The notes under the pieces were generated by a model. It was not told the DNA's origin. It saw nothing but the letters and a program-made list of their open reading frames with translations, and searched no databases. DNA of 64,000 bases, taken from contig OW387133.1 of the NCBI GenBank assembly GCA_936440205.1, forward strand, positions 66,030,374 through 66,094,373, written 5' to 3'. Numbering within the stretch: position 1 is the stretch's first letter; every line of letters begins with the position of its first letter. This document shows positions 27,401 through 42,400 of this stretch, in pieces. Made by a program: the position numbers and the translations under genes. Origin of the DNA: Lepidonotus clava (lineage: Eukaryota > Annelida > Polychaeta > Phyllodocida > Polynoidae).

Positions 27401-30400
27401 AGTCGAAATAGAAAGCGTATACATAGTCAGAACTCTAGTGGACGACGATCGACAACGATATGTTTTCACATCGCCTCCAGTTTCGGGGCCTGAAACAAAC
27501 TAATCAAACCTAGATCCAGGTCGCATCGAAGTACAGAGGACAGCGGCTTGTTGGCAGCGGGTGGGTGGGGTGAGGGGCCGGGATAGGACAGGCCACCTCC
27601 TCCCCCCACCAGCCCCAGCCTGTCATCTCTGGCCCCGAGCGCTAAGGTGTACAAATACACCACTGCCCCGTCCATATGGTGAAGTGGTGTCAGGTCCAGG
27701 CTCAACCCCTACAGCCACTGGAGAAACACAGGAGTGGGGATTAGTCGTTGACTGAGAGGGCTATGCCCTGGAGGCATCCCCCCTCCGACCGGGGAGCACA
27801 CGGCGGGGCCCTGCTCCCATCACCTGGACAATGGCTTGGTGACAGCGCGTCCTCCCGGCCCGACCTAGCCCTGTATAAGACCCCTATAGAACCTCTCTCC
27901 ATCACCAGCCCTAAGCTGCCTCCTACTAACCTAAACGGTCTGAGCACTAAATAATAAACCACAATGGTCTTTGACTCGGGCCCTGCTCCACCCATCTGGC
28001 CCCTCGGTCAGTGTTCTCAATCAGCCCCACTTACTTGAGGTGCCCTTCACAGGTCATTAGCGCAGGTTAAGGCAGTTATTGGTGTCTAGAGCACGGTGCC
28101 GGATTGGCTGCTCAGCTAAACATAAGGCCGCGTCTGTTTTGGGGCAAGTCATCGCTTTTATCCGATCTAATGGACTCCATCGGATTTCATAAATGTGCTA
28201 AGCTGCGCTTCTTTTAGCACATAGAGCTGTCAGGAATGTTTGAGTTACTTCTTTAGGAGCTCGTTTAAGAGATGAAAAAGTGTCTGAGTTGAATTTAAAT
28301 GGATTATTTGGATTTAAACATTGTACAAAACGAGAAATTAGGTTGACAGTCCCAATATAACCCTACTTGAGTGGTACTGTTTTTAATAGTAGTTGCAGAA
28401 TGTCTGTGATGAGAATACAGTTTGTGTTCAATATAGAAAAGAAAATGCCTTTTCTTTTATCAGGTCGGAAGATGAGTGCAGGCTAGCACTTTGTCAGTTT
28501 TACTTAAATTGCAGGGAGTTATTTTTAATGATTTAGTAGGGTTTGTGACTAGAATACCCCGTCGAAATCCTGGACATGCACAGTGTGTAGGAGAAATATC
28601 ATGACTACTAATGTCAGTGTGATTGATATTTTTGAACCACTACCACTGCCAGTATTTATAACAGTTTAAGTTGGTGAGGTATACTACGATATATAAGTGA
28701 AGGTCTGTGGTAGGACTGGGCACTCGTTTTCAACTTAGGGAGGGTTCAAAGAAGAGAGGTGTTATTTTACACATTCCCAGTGAGATCATACAGCTTACCT
28801 AGTAGTATGGGAAATGTCACTTAATAACAAGATAATTGCGTTGAACATGCATATCTTTGTCAAAATTGAGAGCAAAGTTTTTCAGCCTTTTAGGATAAAC
28901 CCAGATCTTTGTGCTACTCCCGATTTCTTGCATGGGGGGCTGATTTATACGTGCCCTGCCCGGTACTGTGTTGGTGACAAACCTAAGGAGCCTACAATAG
29001 GGTGGTGGCGTAAACCTGTCAGTGACACCCGCCCCTTACATCCCGCCCTGTTTGCCCGCCCTCCCCGCCCCCCGGGCCCGCCCTCCCAAGCCCCCCGCCC
29101 CCCGGGCATTAAAACTGACCGGTGGGCAGCGCTGCAGCACCCAGGTGGATGACATGTCAACAAGGCCATGGCTGGCCGTGATGAGGTGATGGCACCAGGG
29201 ATGGGCCGGTGGCCGGCGGCGGGAGTGGTCAGCTAGGGATTGGTCACTACTTGTTTGGTCAGGCGTCCGCAGGCCCTGAGGTGTCTATCACCCTGTGCTT
29301 CTGGTCCTGGGCAACCTCCCGGGCTGCTCAAGAACTAGTGTTTCTTAGAAGGGATGGTCTGGAAATTCTTTAACGTTGTGATAACGTTCCTTGTCAAATC
29401 ATAACTGTTACATGATTGGTTTGTCAGATTTTCACGTACATGTATTGGAATTGTTGACTATACATGTGAGATGGCGAAAGTCTGCCTACCAGACTTAAAT
29501 CTTTAGGGCTATTCACACGATTATTCTTGTTTGAAACACTGCCATATTTCTTCCGTCCCAGTTCACATAACTAATTGAAGAGGAATGGTCGATCGCGAAC
29601 TATTTTGTAAATTCATATCCACAAATCAGGGTGACAAGCGAAAAGGGCAATGTAGTCACGCGTTTCCTTTCTTGAGTATTGAAACGCGTTCAAACTTTAA
29701 GTGTACCTTTGGCTAGAGATGTTCGCAAAACCAACCTGTATTATCCCATACAGGCATGGACCTTTATTAAGTCATTTTAATCTATTCTACATTATACAAA
29801 TTCAAAAAACCAGCTGCATGGCGGTGTGCAGGTTGACTCAATAAGCCGGGGGCGGGCCGCCCCTTCAGCCGAGGAGGAGGCCGGGTGTGATCCCAGTCCT
29901 TTAGGGCCTGCTCCCGCCCGGCCCCGGCCGCCTGCCGTCACCACCCCAGGCCCCAAGCCTTAATCTCGCCCACTCCACACGCTCACAAATCCCTCTCTTC
30001 CTTCGCCTCATCCAGTGTTGAACAACCCCCAAATAAACACTTTCCTCCTCGTGCGCGCCTAGACTAAGTATATCTATCGGATGTGTGTCCCCTTCTGCTC
30101 CTCTCCAGAGACGGCTGATAAATCCGCGTCGACAAGACGGTTTAGTTCTCTTTTTTTATGCCGGCCTAGATCTGGGCGAAAACCTAATGTTATAAGCACT
30201 GATCGCTAAAGAAAAGACATCATGTAATGCCATTCAGTAGATATCTATAGCTTGGAGCAGTCATGTCTGTCTTACCAGATATGGGTTTTACACTTAGATT
30301 TACAACCACCTGAACGGTATTATTTATAACACTGTTTTCTTTTTTCATTTTCAGAGAAAAAGAAGACGATCTAGAACGACGATTTGATCTGCTTAATCGG

Positions 30401-33400
30401 GAACTCCGGGCCATGATGGCGATAGAAGGTGGGTGGATAAAAAATGACTCTGAAATTCCTTTATTTATTCCATAAGCTTCGCCGGAGCTCCAACCTGATA
30501 CTTTGTACATATTTGAATGTGTTTGCGTCCTGTCCACAACGTGTTTAGTAATGTTGACAAATTGCCAGTTGTAGCTCTGTGCCTTTGGTTTGGGGAGAGA
30601 TTGAATGTGTCTGACTGTTAGCAGGTATGTGGGACGTCCCCCTTCCCCACGACTAATGTGTACCTCAGGCCAGAGTTATAGTCGCCAGTCGTCTTTTACC
30701 TGAGCCAAGTCTACCCAGGTATACGTCTTTACTCCGTCCACACCTGTCACCAATTTTGTGCTTAGTTTGAGGGATTACTTCCAGGTACTTCGAGTGCTCC
30801 TAGCTCTACCTGAATTCTATGCCCACCCGTCGGTACTGCTTTCTTGTAAGGGCCCTTTACGTTCTCCGGGAGCATGTGCTTGAGACCATTAAAAGTTGTG
30901 ACCACAGCGTGGCCCTCTTATTCCCGGCCCGGGCCCCCTCCGTCCGCCGTTTTCTCCACTTTTCTCACCTCACTGACTTCACAGCAGGAGCCGCGCACGC
31001 GCCTTTGTCGCGCGCTGGCCCATCGTCGCTACTTCCGCCCTTAGTGACGTCAGCTCCCGCTGGGTGGCGCGCGCGACGCATTGTCCGCCACTCAAACGCT
31101 GCTCAGCCGACGTCCTGTTTTTTGAGGAATGCCAAGAGTGGGCTTGTTATAGAGGCGCCCTTAGACTGGAGGAATTATAGCAGCTAACACGGCGGAACGT
31201 TGGGGTATCTAATATCACAGCACCTCCGATAGCGACAGGAGAGAGGAGTCGATTACGGGACGTCAGGGAGATGGCAAGAAAGTACACTGATAAACCATAG
31301 ACCTACGATACGATAACATATTTTTGTGTGTGAGATATAGTACAAAATTCAATAGAGATCCGATATATATACATGCATTTTGAACCAGATATTGACGCAC
31401 ATCTTGCAGAGTAAATATCCGTTAAATGGAAAATGTTACTAGAGATAGGGAATATAATCGGGTAACGAGTCCCACTCTATACGAAGTATGGAGAGCCTTC
31501 ACGACTTGGTCAATCTCGCGGTCAGTATTAGGTTGGGGAAAGTCTTAAAGGTCAGGAGATCAAAGATGTGCCGGCGGGCGGAGAAGGCTGAGGTGTGAGA
31601 CGGCGTGGTCTTTGATGTAACACCTGGCTGCGCCCACCTGTTCATGGATCCCTGACCACAGCCTAGGTTAACCCGCCCTCACACTCGTCACAGACCCACT
31701 CACCTTTGGCCAACTGAGTTCAGAGGCCGCCCGCTAAGCCCTCTGATCCTGTGTGCTCAGTCATGTTTTTCCCGCAAGTATGCACACATACTTTGAAATT
31801 GAAAATATGACCGCAGATATATACATGTGGATTCTTTTTTTGGTGGTTGTAGTGGTATTTTGAAATTTCATTCCCATCCAAACACTCCCCTAGAATCTTG
31901 CAGTCACTTTCTCCCACTTCATATACTGGTCCTCCTAAAGGGCAATGGGTAAAGTATTTTGATAATCAATCTAACTTATTTCCATTTCTATTTGAAATTG
32001 ATGGACAAAGTGAATCTAAGTGCGTATGCTAATATAGATCATTTGAAGTACGTCCATAGTTGAGTAGAAGTTCTTGCCGCGGACTCCCATGTAAACATAG
32101 GATGTTTTAGAGGATGTTCAGGCTCTGTCCGCCGGACGCTGCCTATAATCCCACCCATTTTATCTAATTGCCCCTCTACCCCTCGGCCCATAGATAGTTG
32201 TTTGCTTTGGCCTGTGGTGAAATAGGCAGTAACCGCCCACCACGGCCCTCGGGGGCAGAGGACCGGCTGGTGGGGGTAAGAGGTATGTGCGCCGGGCCCG
32301 ATCAGTGGCCGAGCGTCGAACATCGCCGGCCAAAAATGCATGGAACTCCACTTGGCCGTGGCGCAGGTGGTCGCACGGAGAATGCGCGCGTTTTTCCCGT
32401 CGTGCTCACAAGGAGCTTGGCGAACCGGCTTTGATGGGGCAAAAATTCAATGTGGCCCATAGGAGTGGTCGATGAGGGGTGTGTTTTAGGGGAGGGGGCA
32501 GGGGACGCGTTAAAATTGGTGGAGGGTACTTGTGCTGAGTGTGGGATTGGTAGCGGCCGGCAGCATATGGAGCGGGTCGAGTGGACCGGGCCTAACGGGG
32601 GTGTCGTCATCGATAGGCAGAGATCATATGAGGGGTGGGGGCTACCCTCTGCCCTGGTCAGCCTGGTTTCCCTCCGCGGAGAACAAGGCGCGCCCCAATA
32701 CTGCAACACCCAACGCTTATAGGGATGTCCCCCCCAGCCCCAGCTCTTCTAGTGTGAGATTGTAGCTTCGCAGGGAGAGGAAGAACAGGCCGGGCTCTCG
32801 GCGTAAATGCCAGTTTGAGGATCCACTTTCCGCGTCAAATTAATTCAATTTGTATTGAATTGTAGGGCAAATATTGTGAGGAATGCGGCTCGGGAAGCGG
32901 CGCGAGGCGACCATATTGATCTTTGGTAATCAATCTGGTCAGAGGAGGCGCCGCCATTATGTACATTTCCTATCTGGATGAAACACATGGCGGTCTTTAG
33001 AAGGGTGCGGGTAATGTAATGAAAAGTACATAGCGCCGGCGTAATGGGTCGGCGCGCGCGGCCCGCAATTTAACGCTGTGTGCCCAGGCCCAACTGAATA
33101 TATTAGTTGGCCATTAATGAGCGGGGGTGGGGTCAGAACAAGTGGCTTTGGCATCGTTTATCAGGAATGGATCAGAGCTAACAAGGGGAGTGTGGCGTGT
33201 CCCCGTCGCTACGTCCCCTCACCCCCGATGGGTGGAGAGTGGGTGGCTCACACAGGAGGTGGGGTCCGGGGCCTGCATGGTGTCCTTTGTGGCCGGCCGG
33301 TTATCTGCACCCCACATCCCTGCGGACCCCACAATGAAGACACATACAGCGCCCATTCCGCCGCGCACCTTTTGTCGGCGGACAGCGCGCACAGGACGGC

Positions 33401-36400
33401 GTCAATGGGGCAATGTGAATGGGGCCTCGTCCACGGCACATATATAGGGACGAGCAGGCGCTATCAGTGGGCGCTTCTCCGTTGTCATAGAGACTGCCAT
33501 CTGACGTTCTTCTTATCACTCACAAACTCTACCACACATCTCGGCAGTTTACTTCTCCCGGGCTTTTGGTCATGTGATATAGCCGCGCCTGTATCAGTGG
33601 CGGTGCCACTCGAAGGGGCTTTCAGTGCCCGCTGTTGGAGAGTTAAGTTCAATTTTTACACTCCATTGAGCCGCCTTTGTGAACGCATTCCTACCGCCAC
33701 TAATTAATATACAATTGTATACCACATAAAAGACACCATGTGCTGGATACATTCTTGGGCTGTGTCCCTGTGTCTATTTTTCCCACATAACCCTTGAGCC
33801 TGTCACTTCAAGACCATCAAACTCTAGTCAGTGCTGACGGGTAGAGGGCGCTGGGTGGAGCAGCGTCTGAGTGACCTCTCCAGACGCTGCAGGGCTCTGG
33901 GGTGGGTCCTGACCGGAGAAGGGCCTTACTGAAGCACTGGGGCTGGAAGTTGTGTGGGGCGGCACGGCGCCCCGACAGTGTCAGGTATTGAGGGGTGAAT
34001 GGCGCGGGGCGCGGCTGTTGCTTTGTATGTTTGGGTTAGGGATCATGTGCGCCATCCATCATCTGGGGACAGGTAGGACAGGTCCGGGCGGCGGGGGTCT
34101 GACAGGTGGGAGGGGAGGGACACACCCCGCCCGGCCCGCCTGGAGAGGCCCGATAAGCACTGCTGCTAGTTAGTATAGCATTAGAGATGAGAGCACCAGC
34201 CGGCCGCAGTGGAGGGCGCTGGTGTAAGTAGTATAGGGAAATGTCGCCATGTTGATGGCTGGACGTCAAGAAAAGATAAAGTACCGTGCATCCCATTTAC
34301 GTTTCAAAAAAATTGGTCAAACCATCTCAAGTAAGGTTAGGAAATTAACAGAATACTCTCCTTTGAAATAATATTCTGCAAAACGTAAAGAAATATCTAT
34401 ATGATAAAAATGAGCATCACATGCGGGAAACACGTTGAGAGTCCTAAATCCAGTCCAATTCTCACCCTTCTACTGTATATAGAAACGTTTCTCTAAGGGC
34501 TGGTGGCCGAGAGGGCCGTGTCTGGGGCGGGGAGATAGCGGCCGGCGGCGGGCCTATTGTGCCCGGCCCGGTCAGCCCCTTGTAGCCGCCCACTCAGCCC
34601 CTGCCGGCTGGTGGCTCCCCTCATTGTCATGGTAATCAAACCGTGGAGGCCGCCACATTCCACGCTGCACACAACAGTTGCCGGAGCGGGTCAGTCGGTC
34701 GGGAAGTAATGCCACCAACCTCCACAAAAAGATACCGCCCCAATATGTTTGTGAAGGAAGCCACCCTGCCTTTGTACGCGGAAAAATAATGAGTACAAAG
34801 GGCTCGAGTCTAATGTGGAACGGACCGAAAGGGCCTTTATGTAATTTGAGATAAGGAATCAAAGAAGGGGAAAGGGACCGAGAAACAAAAATACAGGCCT
34901 TGTGGTTTTTACCTCAGAATACTGAAGCAGTGATCATAGTTCTTTGTTATTAGTAAAGTTTGAATCTGTCCTTTAGATATTACAGACTGCACAGTTATTT
35001 CTTTTTCTCTCGGTAAAATTATGACTTGATTGGATTGGTATTAATTACATTAAGGAAGCATGACTTAAGGCTCTAGCCTTTCAGTCGCGGTTTGTCATCA
35101 ATTAGTGAGTCTTCTCCCATATTGAGATTGTGGTTTTTGGCACCATCAGTCCAATGTGAAGAGAGCATCATCACGACATAGACGAACTTCGTCGGACGTT
35201 GTCCCTTGATTGGTAATCATATTAGTACCGTAATTTTGCTTCAGGAAGGCAACTGTTTGTGTCTATGTTGTCACTCGGGCCAACTGTAGTTTTCTTTTAG
35301 CTGTAGATGAGTCCATATGGTGGGAGATTAATCAGGTTATCTTCTCCACTCGTATACACATTTCTATTTGTGTAGGGATTAGCAGATTTTACAGTTAGAC
35401 GAGCCTGCACCATCCCTTCACGATGAAGCATTCATAAATATTTCTACCCTTTGTCAGCTGCCATTAATGTCTATGGGTCATTTCAAATGAGGCCTCCCCG
35501 ACTGTCTGCACCTATCTGATAGCGAGCTTAATGTCTGACCTTAAGTGAGTCTTGATTCAATTAGGTATAGACGCCTTTATGTGTGTCGCAGTAGTGCTAT
35601 TTTGATATATTCTTTAAATTGATTTTATGGGCAATTTCATAAGTAAAGAACCTACAATCAAAGTAAGAACCTTACCTGCTGTAAATACACTCATATGCAA
35701 ATGGTGTCTCAAGATTAAGTATTTTTCATATCGTTTTCATGTTCTTATCGTAGTGTATCATACATACACTTACTCTCTAGAAGGTCAATTGTATGTATAC
35801 TGTTTTGGGTGGCATTATAGGCATCTTAGCAGAGTAGAGTCAAAGGACCCTCCGCGTTTAGATGGGAGTCCAGTAGGGGATGTGGATGTTGGCGAATGGG
35901 ATTAAATTAGGGATTTTAGGGCAGAGAACATCCATGCTGTCTAAGCGGACGAGAAACTGAAAGGAGTTCAAAAAGGTCGCACATGTAAGAAATCAGATTC
36001 TAAACTTCATTGGATGGCAATGGGCCAAGGATATTTCATGGGAAACTTCCAAGTCATATTTAGGTTTCGAGTATGAGAAGCTACTGGAAGCAGATAGGTG
36101 AACCTGGTGTGGGAGTTTTTAGGTAAACGTGAGTTGAGAGCGCGTGCCCTCAGTCATTGGGGACATGGGGCGTGCCGCGTGGAGCTGCCGACGACTTGAC
36201 GCTTGTCAGGTGGCGACGGAAGGATGCAGTATTAATGCGGGGAACCCTTAACAGCGTGGCCCAGCCCGCGCGATAAGCGCGTCGCCCCGCCATGACTGAT
36301 GGCTGCCCCCTTCTGACGTATCGCCCCATCTCCGCCCGACCCACCGACGACGACGAGGACGCGTAGACGCCAGGCGGCGCGGTCAGCGCGCGGGGCGAGA

Positions 36401-39400
36401 AGGGGGGTGAGATGGGTGTCTGGCGGGCCGAGATAGGCGTCAAGTGGGGCTGGTAGGAGCAGCTCGCCACGCGCTCACCGATAAGGACAAAGGCACAAGG
36501 TCAACAGGCTACAAATTGACGCCTCGTCCATCCATGTCTTTCAACCTGATAACGGCAGTGGTCACAATCAAATAAAGTGACGAATTACGCCAAGGTTACA
36601 GTGTCTGATAATTGTGTTCAATGGCTAAGAAGGAATCCATATCTAATCCTGTTTTTACGCTTTCATAAGAAGAATAAATAACACAAAATAATAGAATAGT
36701 TTTTGTGTACATAATTATATTGAGTATACATACAATATTTTTTTAGATATAACTGATATGTGAAATGTATTTCACCTGCATGCATAGTGCAAATATGATG
36801 AAATAGATCCATATCTATCGTCAAATGAATATGGCGCTAAATTGAAACCATAGAAAATACAAATGTGAGACGTTCCGGCATATGCAGTTGGAAGCAAAGG
36901 TAAACAAGCGATACCAAAGAAGAAAGTTCTGCCACCGATGAAGGCGGCGCTGAGATTTACATGAATTAATTTGGTGCGGGTGTTTTTTGCATGATTGTAA
37001 AGATACATAGTGGGCCGCGCGCTGACCCTGCAGACAGGCAGCCCTGATGGTGTGTCTTTTCATTAGGCTGATCCCGGCCCACAATCTTTGTACATCTGTG
37101 CAGCTGAAGCTGGGCTAAATATTATGATTAAAGATGGAAATGGGGCCTTTTTTCTCCACGAAGCCAGGAGGCAGACAGCTGTCATCTTGCGTCTATAGGC
37201 CTCAGCTCAATAGAAAAATGAACACACGTTCTGGTGTGCACGGTGCTGTCGGGGCAAACAGGTTTGACATGAGAAAAATACTTGTGGGATTTTCGGGTCG
37301 CCAATAAGGTTTAATTGTTTCCGAATTAATAAATCCACAGCTTACCGCGCCCCTCTTCTGGTTAAGACTGTGTCGGGCGGGGTTGGCCCCGACGTTGGAG
37401 TGGGTGTATTGGTGTCGGCAGACGGTGAAGGGAACAAAAGCAGGCTGTCATCTGCCGAGGTTAGAGAACCCGGCTTTACGGTTACACGGGTTACCCCCTC
37501 CTGGAGAGCCGCCCTCCCCGCAATGTTAAACAAGCATGTTGCTACAGCCGCCATCAAAGGGTGTGTAGAAATCTGCAGGTCAAACAGGACATTGTGTTTG
37601 TGTGTGTGGCTTAGGGCTTATTGGTGCACACGGCCAATGTGGACACCAGTTAGTATATGTGCGCTAGGTGTGGGTAGAGCCGCCGCCCGCCGGCCATGTG
37701 CTGGCCAGCCGGCGGGCCAGGACGCCCACAGGTGTGGGGACGAGTGGACGCGCACATTACCCGGCGTTGTATCAGTGCTTAAGTCGTATTGATGTCCTAT
37801 AAGAAGTTGGCCCGCCTCAGCAGGAAGCCGCACTACATGCTGGGGGACACGCTTTCCGAGACACCGCCGCCGGAAGTACGTCACGTGCCGCGGTGGAGAC
37901 GCCATTTTGGTTGAGGGTGAGGGGAGTTGTTGGTAGGGGCCGCTGAGGGCCGCGCCTACACCACGTGGGGGAGGGGCGTGCGGCCCTACGTCCGTGTGAA
38001 AATACCCTTCACACCTCTGTGACTATATCACTTACAGCCCTTTGTTGTCGGTGGCCAAGTCCATTAGTAAACGTTACTTCTTAATTGTCTCTATCTGAAG
38101 GTGTATTTAGGACCTACCCTTTGCTGTCTGTGTAAAGAAAGGTGCGACAGGGGAATCATGTTGATTTGCAGAAAGTCGGGTGTTAGAATATCACAGGGAA
38201 TGGGAATGGATTGGTTTGTTTGTAAATACATCAAGACGATGTTAGTTCGCTCGGCTTTCCTCTTTTGAGGGCGTGATAAAGACGTACAGAGTCTCAAGGG
38301 CGCGTTTGAGATCTTTTGATGTACTTTTATGAAATATTCAATGGCAAAGAAGATCCGCCAGCCCTATACTGTAACTCATCATTTAAAATTCATTGGGATG
38401 TATGGCAGTAGTCTTCTGGCACAATTAGCTTGAATTTTCAAATACTTAAGAAAGGGACCAACTACAATCAATCCAAAGTGAGTCTTTAAATTGTATTCGT
38501 ATATCACAAGTTGTATTTATCCCTTTGTTTTCCTTCCAGAAAGGCCTAGAAAAACTGCAGGTGTTTGATACCTTATTCCATTATGTCCCTCAAACCCTGT
38601 GTTGTATACGCGGCCGTCGGAAATCTCCAAAGAAATGCTCCTTTTTCTATATCCTCATAACCTTTTTTTCTCGAAGGAGGCAGGAAAAAATAAAAGCGGC
38701 ATATCAGGTTCTTCACTGTTCACATTAAGAAAACATACACCGTGAAAGTAGCCGTGTGGAAGGCGGCAGATGTAATAAAAACTTGATGGCGAGAGGTAAA
38801 AAAAAGCCATTAGTCGTGTGCGCTGGGGAGGGAGGCGCCCATCTCCAGTGACTGGCGTCCCAGGAGGGACCCAACCACCTCATCAGTCGCACGCAACTCC
38901 AGGGGATTAGAAAGAAGCTCGCCTCCCCGCGTTCTCCAGGCGCGCCCGTCCCCTATCATAATACACTCAGCACCAACCCCTCTGCCTGGTTTGAAATTGT
39001 TCCACGGGCGGCTGGCTTTGTGACGATGTAGTGCTCCCCCCTCCCTCCCCCCGTCTCCTCCTCCGACGGTGGTCGGCGCTGGGCCGGAGCGGCCCGATCC
39101 ATGCAGCAAGTAATTAATTTGTCGGTCGTTAGAGCAGCGCCAGTGCAGAGAGAAGGGTGGCGGGTAGTCGGGGAGGGGTTGGCGGCGGGTTGAGCGAGCT
39201 GCTCGGCCCTAATCCTCTGTTGACCCATATGTGGCGGGGATTTACGGGCCTGCTTGTTCTCCACGCCACGCTGCGCCCCCCTCCCCTACCAAACCTCCCC
39301 ATCCCCTTCCTACCCACCCGGGCCGGCTACCGATACAAAGGCCCTGATTAGAATTTAATCATATAGCATGGAGGAGAGATGAGCCGGATCGGGCCTGACG

Positions 39401-42400
39401 TGGAGGAGGCTGGGCGGGCGGCCTGCATGGCGCCACCCAGCGGCCGCCAAGTGGACTGTGACAGCCCTCCTCCACGGCCTCCTCCGGGCGGCACGACGAC
39501 CATCCACCTTAATTGATACCATCAACATGGCGTTTCCAACAACATGTGGGTAACGCTCCACCTCCTACAGTCAACACGATTCGGACTGAAATTAATAAAA
39601 ACCTTTAAAGCTCGTGTATCGATCGCCAACCTCATCTACCTTTTTGTACCGACGAGAAGTAATCTCAGCTAGAATGCTTTTTGTAGTGCGCCCCTAAAAA
39701 CAACTCCGCTAGTAATGAGCAAAAATATAATCTAGTTCTCCTAAGCCACTATTTTCATCGGCCCATTCCCAGGAGGTGCATTGTCTATAAATTTATCAGC
39801 TTCTAAAAAGCTACGCAGGCCTGGAAAAAGTAGCAGTTCCCACTTGATTAGGTCCACGCCATGGTGTAGTCCAGAGAGAAGCTGGAAGGGCTGGCAGACT
39901 GCAAGTAAATAGTGTGGACGTTATATTGCTGATTAGCTTGTAACTATTTTCTTTAACAATCTATAAAGATCTTAAATATGTATTCTTACAAAACTTATCT
40001 CATACTAAAAAATTCATAACATGCAATATTTTATTTATCTATATAAAAAATTATGAAATTAAAATTTAATGAACAACCACTGCGCTATGTTGACCACGTG
40101 GTGATCATTTGGCCATCTCTGCACAAGGACTATAAGCTTTCTCGACGAATAAAGTGACCCCCACCCACCTCCACCCACCCTTCCCGACCCCTGACCCCTC
40201 TGACTAGCCCCCCCCCCCCCACCCCCCCCCCTGGTCCAGCCGGTGTGTCAGGTGAGGTAGGAGGGGACGTGATGGATGGTGTTGATCACCTACTACACCT
40301 GTACACAAGGCCCCGTCTACCCCCTCCACATCCATCCTCCATCTTCTCTTACCCAGACACACTCACAGGTGGCCTGACCCTAGTGATATTCTATAAAAAA
40401 AATAGTTTTTAGTATGAAAAGTGGGGTTGATGTGCTTTAAAATGTAGTCAGTAATATTAAAGGAAAGCTTGCACATAACTGAAGGATAACGATTTTTCAT
40501 TGAATTGAATTCAGTATGTTATTCATAACTTGCAGTATCAATGTCAGCAAAATGGAAAGAAAATATTTAGTTTACACACATTTATGGGACATTATTTAAC
40601 CTGTATTTTATCACATTTTTAAGGGAAATCCACCCAATTTATGACATAGAAGGGGGAGTTCTTAGGGAATCCCCTCTTCCCTTAGAAGGGAATCCCCATC
40701 CCTGCACAATTTGTAAAAAGAGATATGGTCTCTAACAAAAAGCACATATATCTGACCTAATGCAACTCATAATAAATTAAAATATATATCCATCTACAAC
40801 TATTTATTAATCAGGAAATGACAAAATAATATTAGAAGGAATTCCCTAGGTGTGACGTAGCAAGGGGAGTACTGGGTAGCCCAGCATTCAGGGAATTCCC
40901 AAAATCAAATTCATTTCTTCAATAAATCCCTAAGACCTCGACATTTTCAATTCTTTACCCTTTGAAATATTTTTAGAAATTTATTATACAAAAAATAGCA
41001 CGTCATGAATTTATATGCAAGCTTTCCTTTAATGATACATCTGGAGGTATTACATACAGTACAGCATTGGTTTCAATATACACGTATAGTTATAGATACC
41101 TGAAAGACCAGGTCATTACCTCTTTGCTGTTACAATCATCTTATATATATATATATCATGCTGAGAGCGATAACTTCATTTATGTTGGCTGTAATTCTTA
41201 CCTAATTTAACAGCTCTGATGCTGACTGGTATACAGCTTTTAGGGTTCTCGCCATATGGTGAAATGCCTCTCCAGCCAGCCAACTGGCAACTTCTCACGA
41301 CCTGTAACACTTATCTAGTCATCACTGAAAAATGGGCAGGCGCCCGGCGAGTGTGAAAATTAATCCGGGTTGAGGGCATGAGTGGTGGTGTAGAGTGATA
41401 ATCCGAGTGGTGCCTCCAGGTAGACTGATCTCTGACTCGGCCCCCGACCCCCTGCCCCCCGGTCCCCTCTTGGCAAGGGAGGGAGGATCTTTGTGTTGAG
41501 AAGAGAGACCCTTAAAAAACGCCACCTTCAGATTACCAACACTCGAGTACAATAAACTTGATTCCCTAGTAAAACATGGCAATCTAAACAAAGCATATGG
41601 GATTTGTCAGTTTTGTTTGTGTTTTATTTGGACGGGGGAAGTGAAGTATTTGTGGAGTATTGTTTTGTGTTTGACGTGGTAGGAGAGGAGGTTCTGTAGG
41701 AGTTGACGACGCCTACACATTGTCTGCTGGACAAAAAGTCCGTCTGTAGGGTTAGGTTACACGAGACGGGTTTGGCCACCACCCTAAAACTACCGCGCAC
41801 CTCTGACACAGTACACCCAGTATCCATAGGGATCCATACATAGCGCCGTGTTGTAAAAAGCGCTCCTTTAATGCTGCCATCTTCTACAAAACCCCATGCA
41901 GTAAAATAAATATTAAGTTATACTATAACCATACTTTTATCTTCATAAGTTTTTTGACAAACATAATATAACACTACCACCTACCTTTTGCTTTCTTGCT
42001 TAACATAATATCAGTTTAGCCAATTATAGGTACCTATCTATTTAATTATACTGATCTGTTCCCACCACTTCTACACTGCATCCAAGACCATCACCACCCA
42101 CCACCTGGGCCCACCACCCATGACATGCCTACCACCTCGTTTATCCAGTTTCACTCAAAAAGTGGTAAATATAAATGTAAATACAACTAAATACCCTCTA
42201 TATTTCACCTCTATGATAAACATTTTGCAACTTCTGAATGTAACTGACACTTTGATTAGTAGTGCTTACAGACTATCAAATCCGTCACTCCTATCGCCCC
42301 TATGATAAACGTAATACCAATAAAATAAAGATCCAATCGTCGGTAATTCATCTATAAAATACAGTTACAGTTGCCTTGAAAATGGAGTAACGGAAGACTT

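Noticed and set aside
33078-33707. 209-residue + frame
   Set aside because: Lies in GC-rich DNA with overlapping open frames on both strands; the translation is low in pattern and unlike any family.
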